From Candidatus Sabulitectum sp. (GTDB taxonomy: Bacteria; Fermentibacterota; Fermentibacteria; Fermentibacterales; JCC-6), in contig JAOZLN010000070.1 of NCBI GenBank assembly GCA_029934845.1, positions 1 through 6,596 of the forward strand: 6,596 nucleotides of DNA. Reading direction: 5' to 3'. Positions within the stretch are counted from its first letter, which is position 1; every line of letters begins with the position of its first letter. Position numbers and translations under genes: made by a program. Below, piece by piece: positions 6,450-6,596 of the stretch. Below the pieces are notes generated by a model. The model ran no database searches, was not told the origin of the DNA, and was given only the letters and a program-made list of their open reading frames with translations.

Positions 6450-6458
6450 AACAAGAAG

Positions 6459-6596
6459 ATGAGTAAAGTAATAGGAATCGATTTGGGTACAACGAACTCA
6501 TGTGTTGCGGTTATGGAGGGTGGCGAGCCTGTTGTTATTCCAAACGCGGAAGGAACCCGCACGACACCATCGGTGGTTGCCTTTAATGAGAATGGC
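6459..6596 (+). CDS. dnaK: DnaK (Hsp70) chaperone, 5' part
   Basis: The first 46 codons of DnaK, cut by the window edge. MSKVIGIDLGTTNSCVAVMEGG is the phosphate-1 ATP-binding signature (IDLGTTNS) of the Hsp70 nucleotide-binding domain, followed by the conserved VIPNAEGTRTTPSVVAF. The protein is the cytoplasmic ATP-driven folding chaperone that works with DnaJ and GrpE. The start is fixed by the consensus ribosome binding site and the conserved N-terminus. No hrcA, grpE or dnaJ gene lies upstream in the window: uvrA is divergent, so dnaK is first in its transcript here. The 256-nt gap to uvrA shows no CIRCE element (TTAGCACTC-N9-GAGTGCTAA) and no clear heat-shock sigma32 promoter. Confidence 0.98.
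   Translation, partial: MSKVIGIDLGTTNSCVAVMEGGEPVVIPNAEGTRTTPSVVAFNENG

Noticed and set aside
6253..6562. Minus-strand open frames spanning the dnaK start
   Set aside because: They are antisense to the dnaK leader and its conserved N-terminus, with A/T-driven Tyr/Ile runs and no start signal.

Overview
The window comes from a bacterial chromosome of moderate GC content (judged by eye). It carries a cell-envelope sugar enzyme, genes with Sec-type signal peptides, a toxin-antitoxin pair and two housekeeping genes, uvrA and dnaK, the second cut by the window edge. Secreted propeller-type proteins and the Shine-Dalgarno usage fit a diderm, free-living lineage. Nothing seen allows a firm phylum call.

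Layout on the + strand, left to right. (1) 1-390: the 3' part of an SDR sugar-nucleotide reductase like RmlD. (2) 391-999: a compact operon with a TTGACA promoter overlapped by a perfect palindrome, then a BrnT-like toxin gene with no ribosome binding site, then a ribbon-helix-helix antitoxin with a consensus one, overlapping by 14 nt. (3) 1059-3163: a run of damaged genes. It holds a secreted PQQ-type beta-propeller gene in three frames, an IS1380-type transposase N-terminus, a minus-strand secreted protein split by a frameshift, and a plus-strand 3' fragment also split by a frameshift. (4) 3341-6202, minus strand: an intact 953-residue UvrA. (5) 6203-6458: the divergent uvrA/dnaK control region. 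(6) 6459-6596: the first 46 codons of dnaK.

The genes do not form one pathway. The picture is of stable chromosomal genes at both ends with an accessory, decaying segment between them. That segment holds an intact toxin-antitoxin module at its left edge and mobile-element debris in its middle. I see no CRISPR array, tRNA, rRNA or new multi-gene system. The items most worth checking are the architecture of the toxin-antitoxin promoter, including a possible leaderless toxin mRNA, and a 24-nt patch in the debris that matches, codon for codon, the H-loop of the nearby uvrA.
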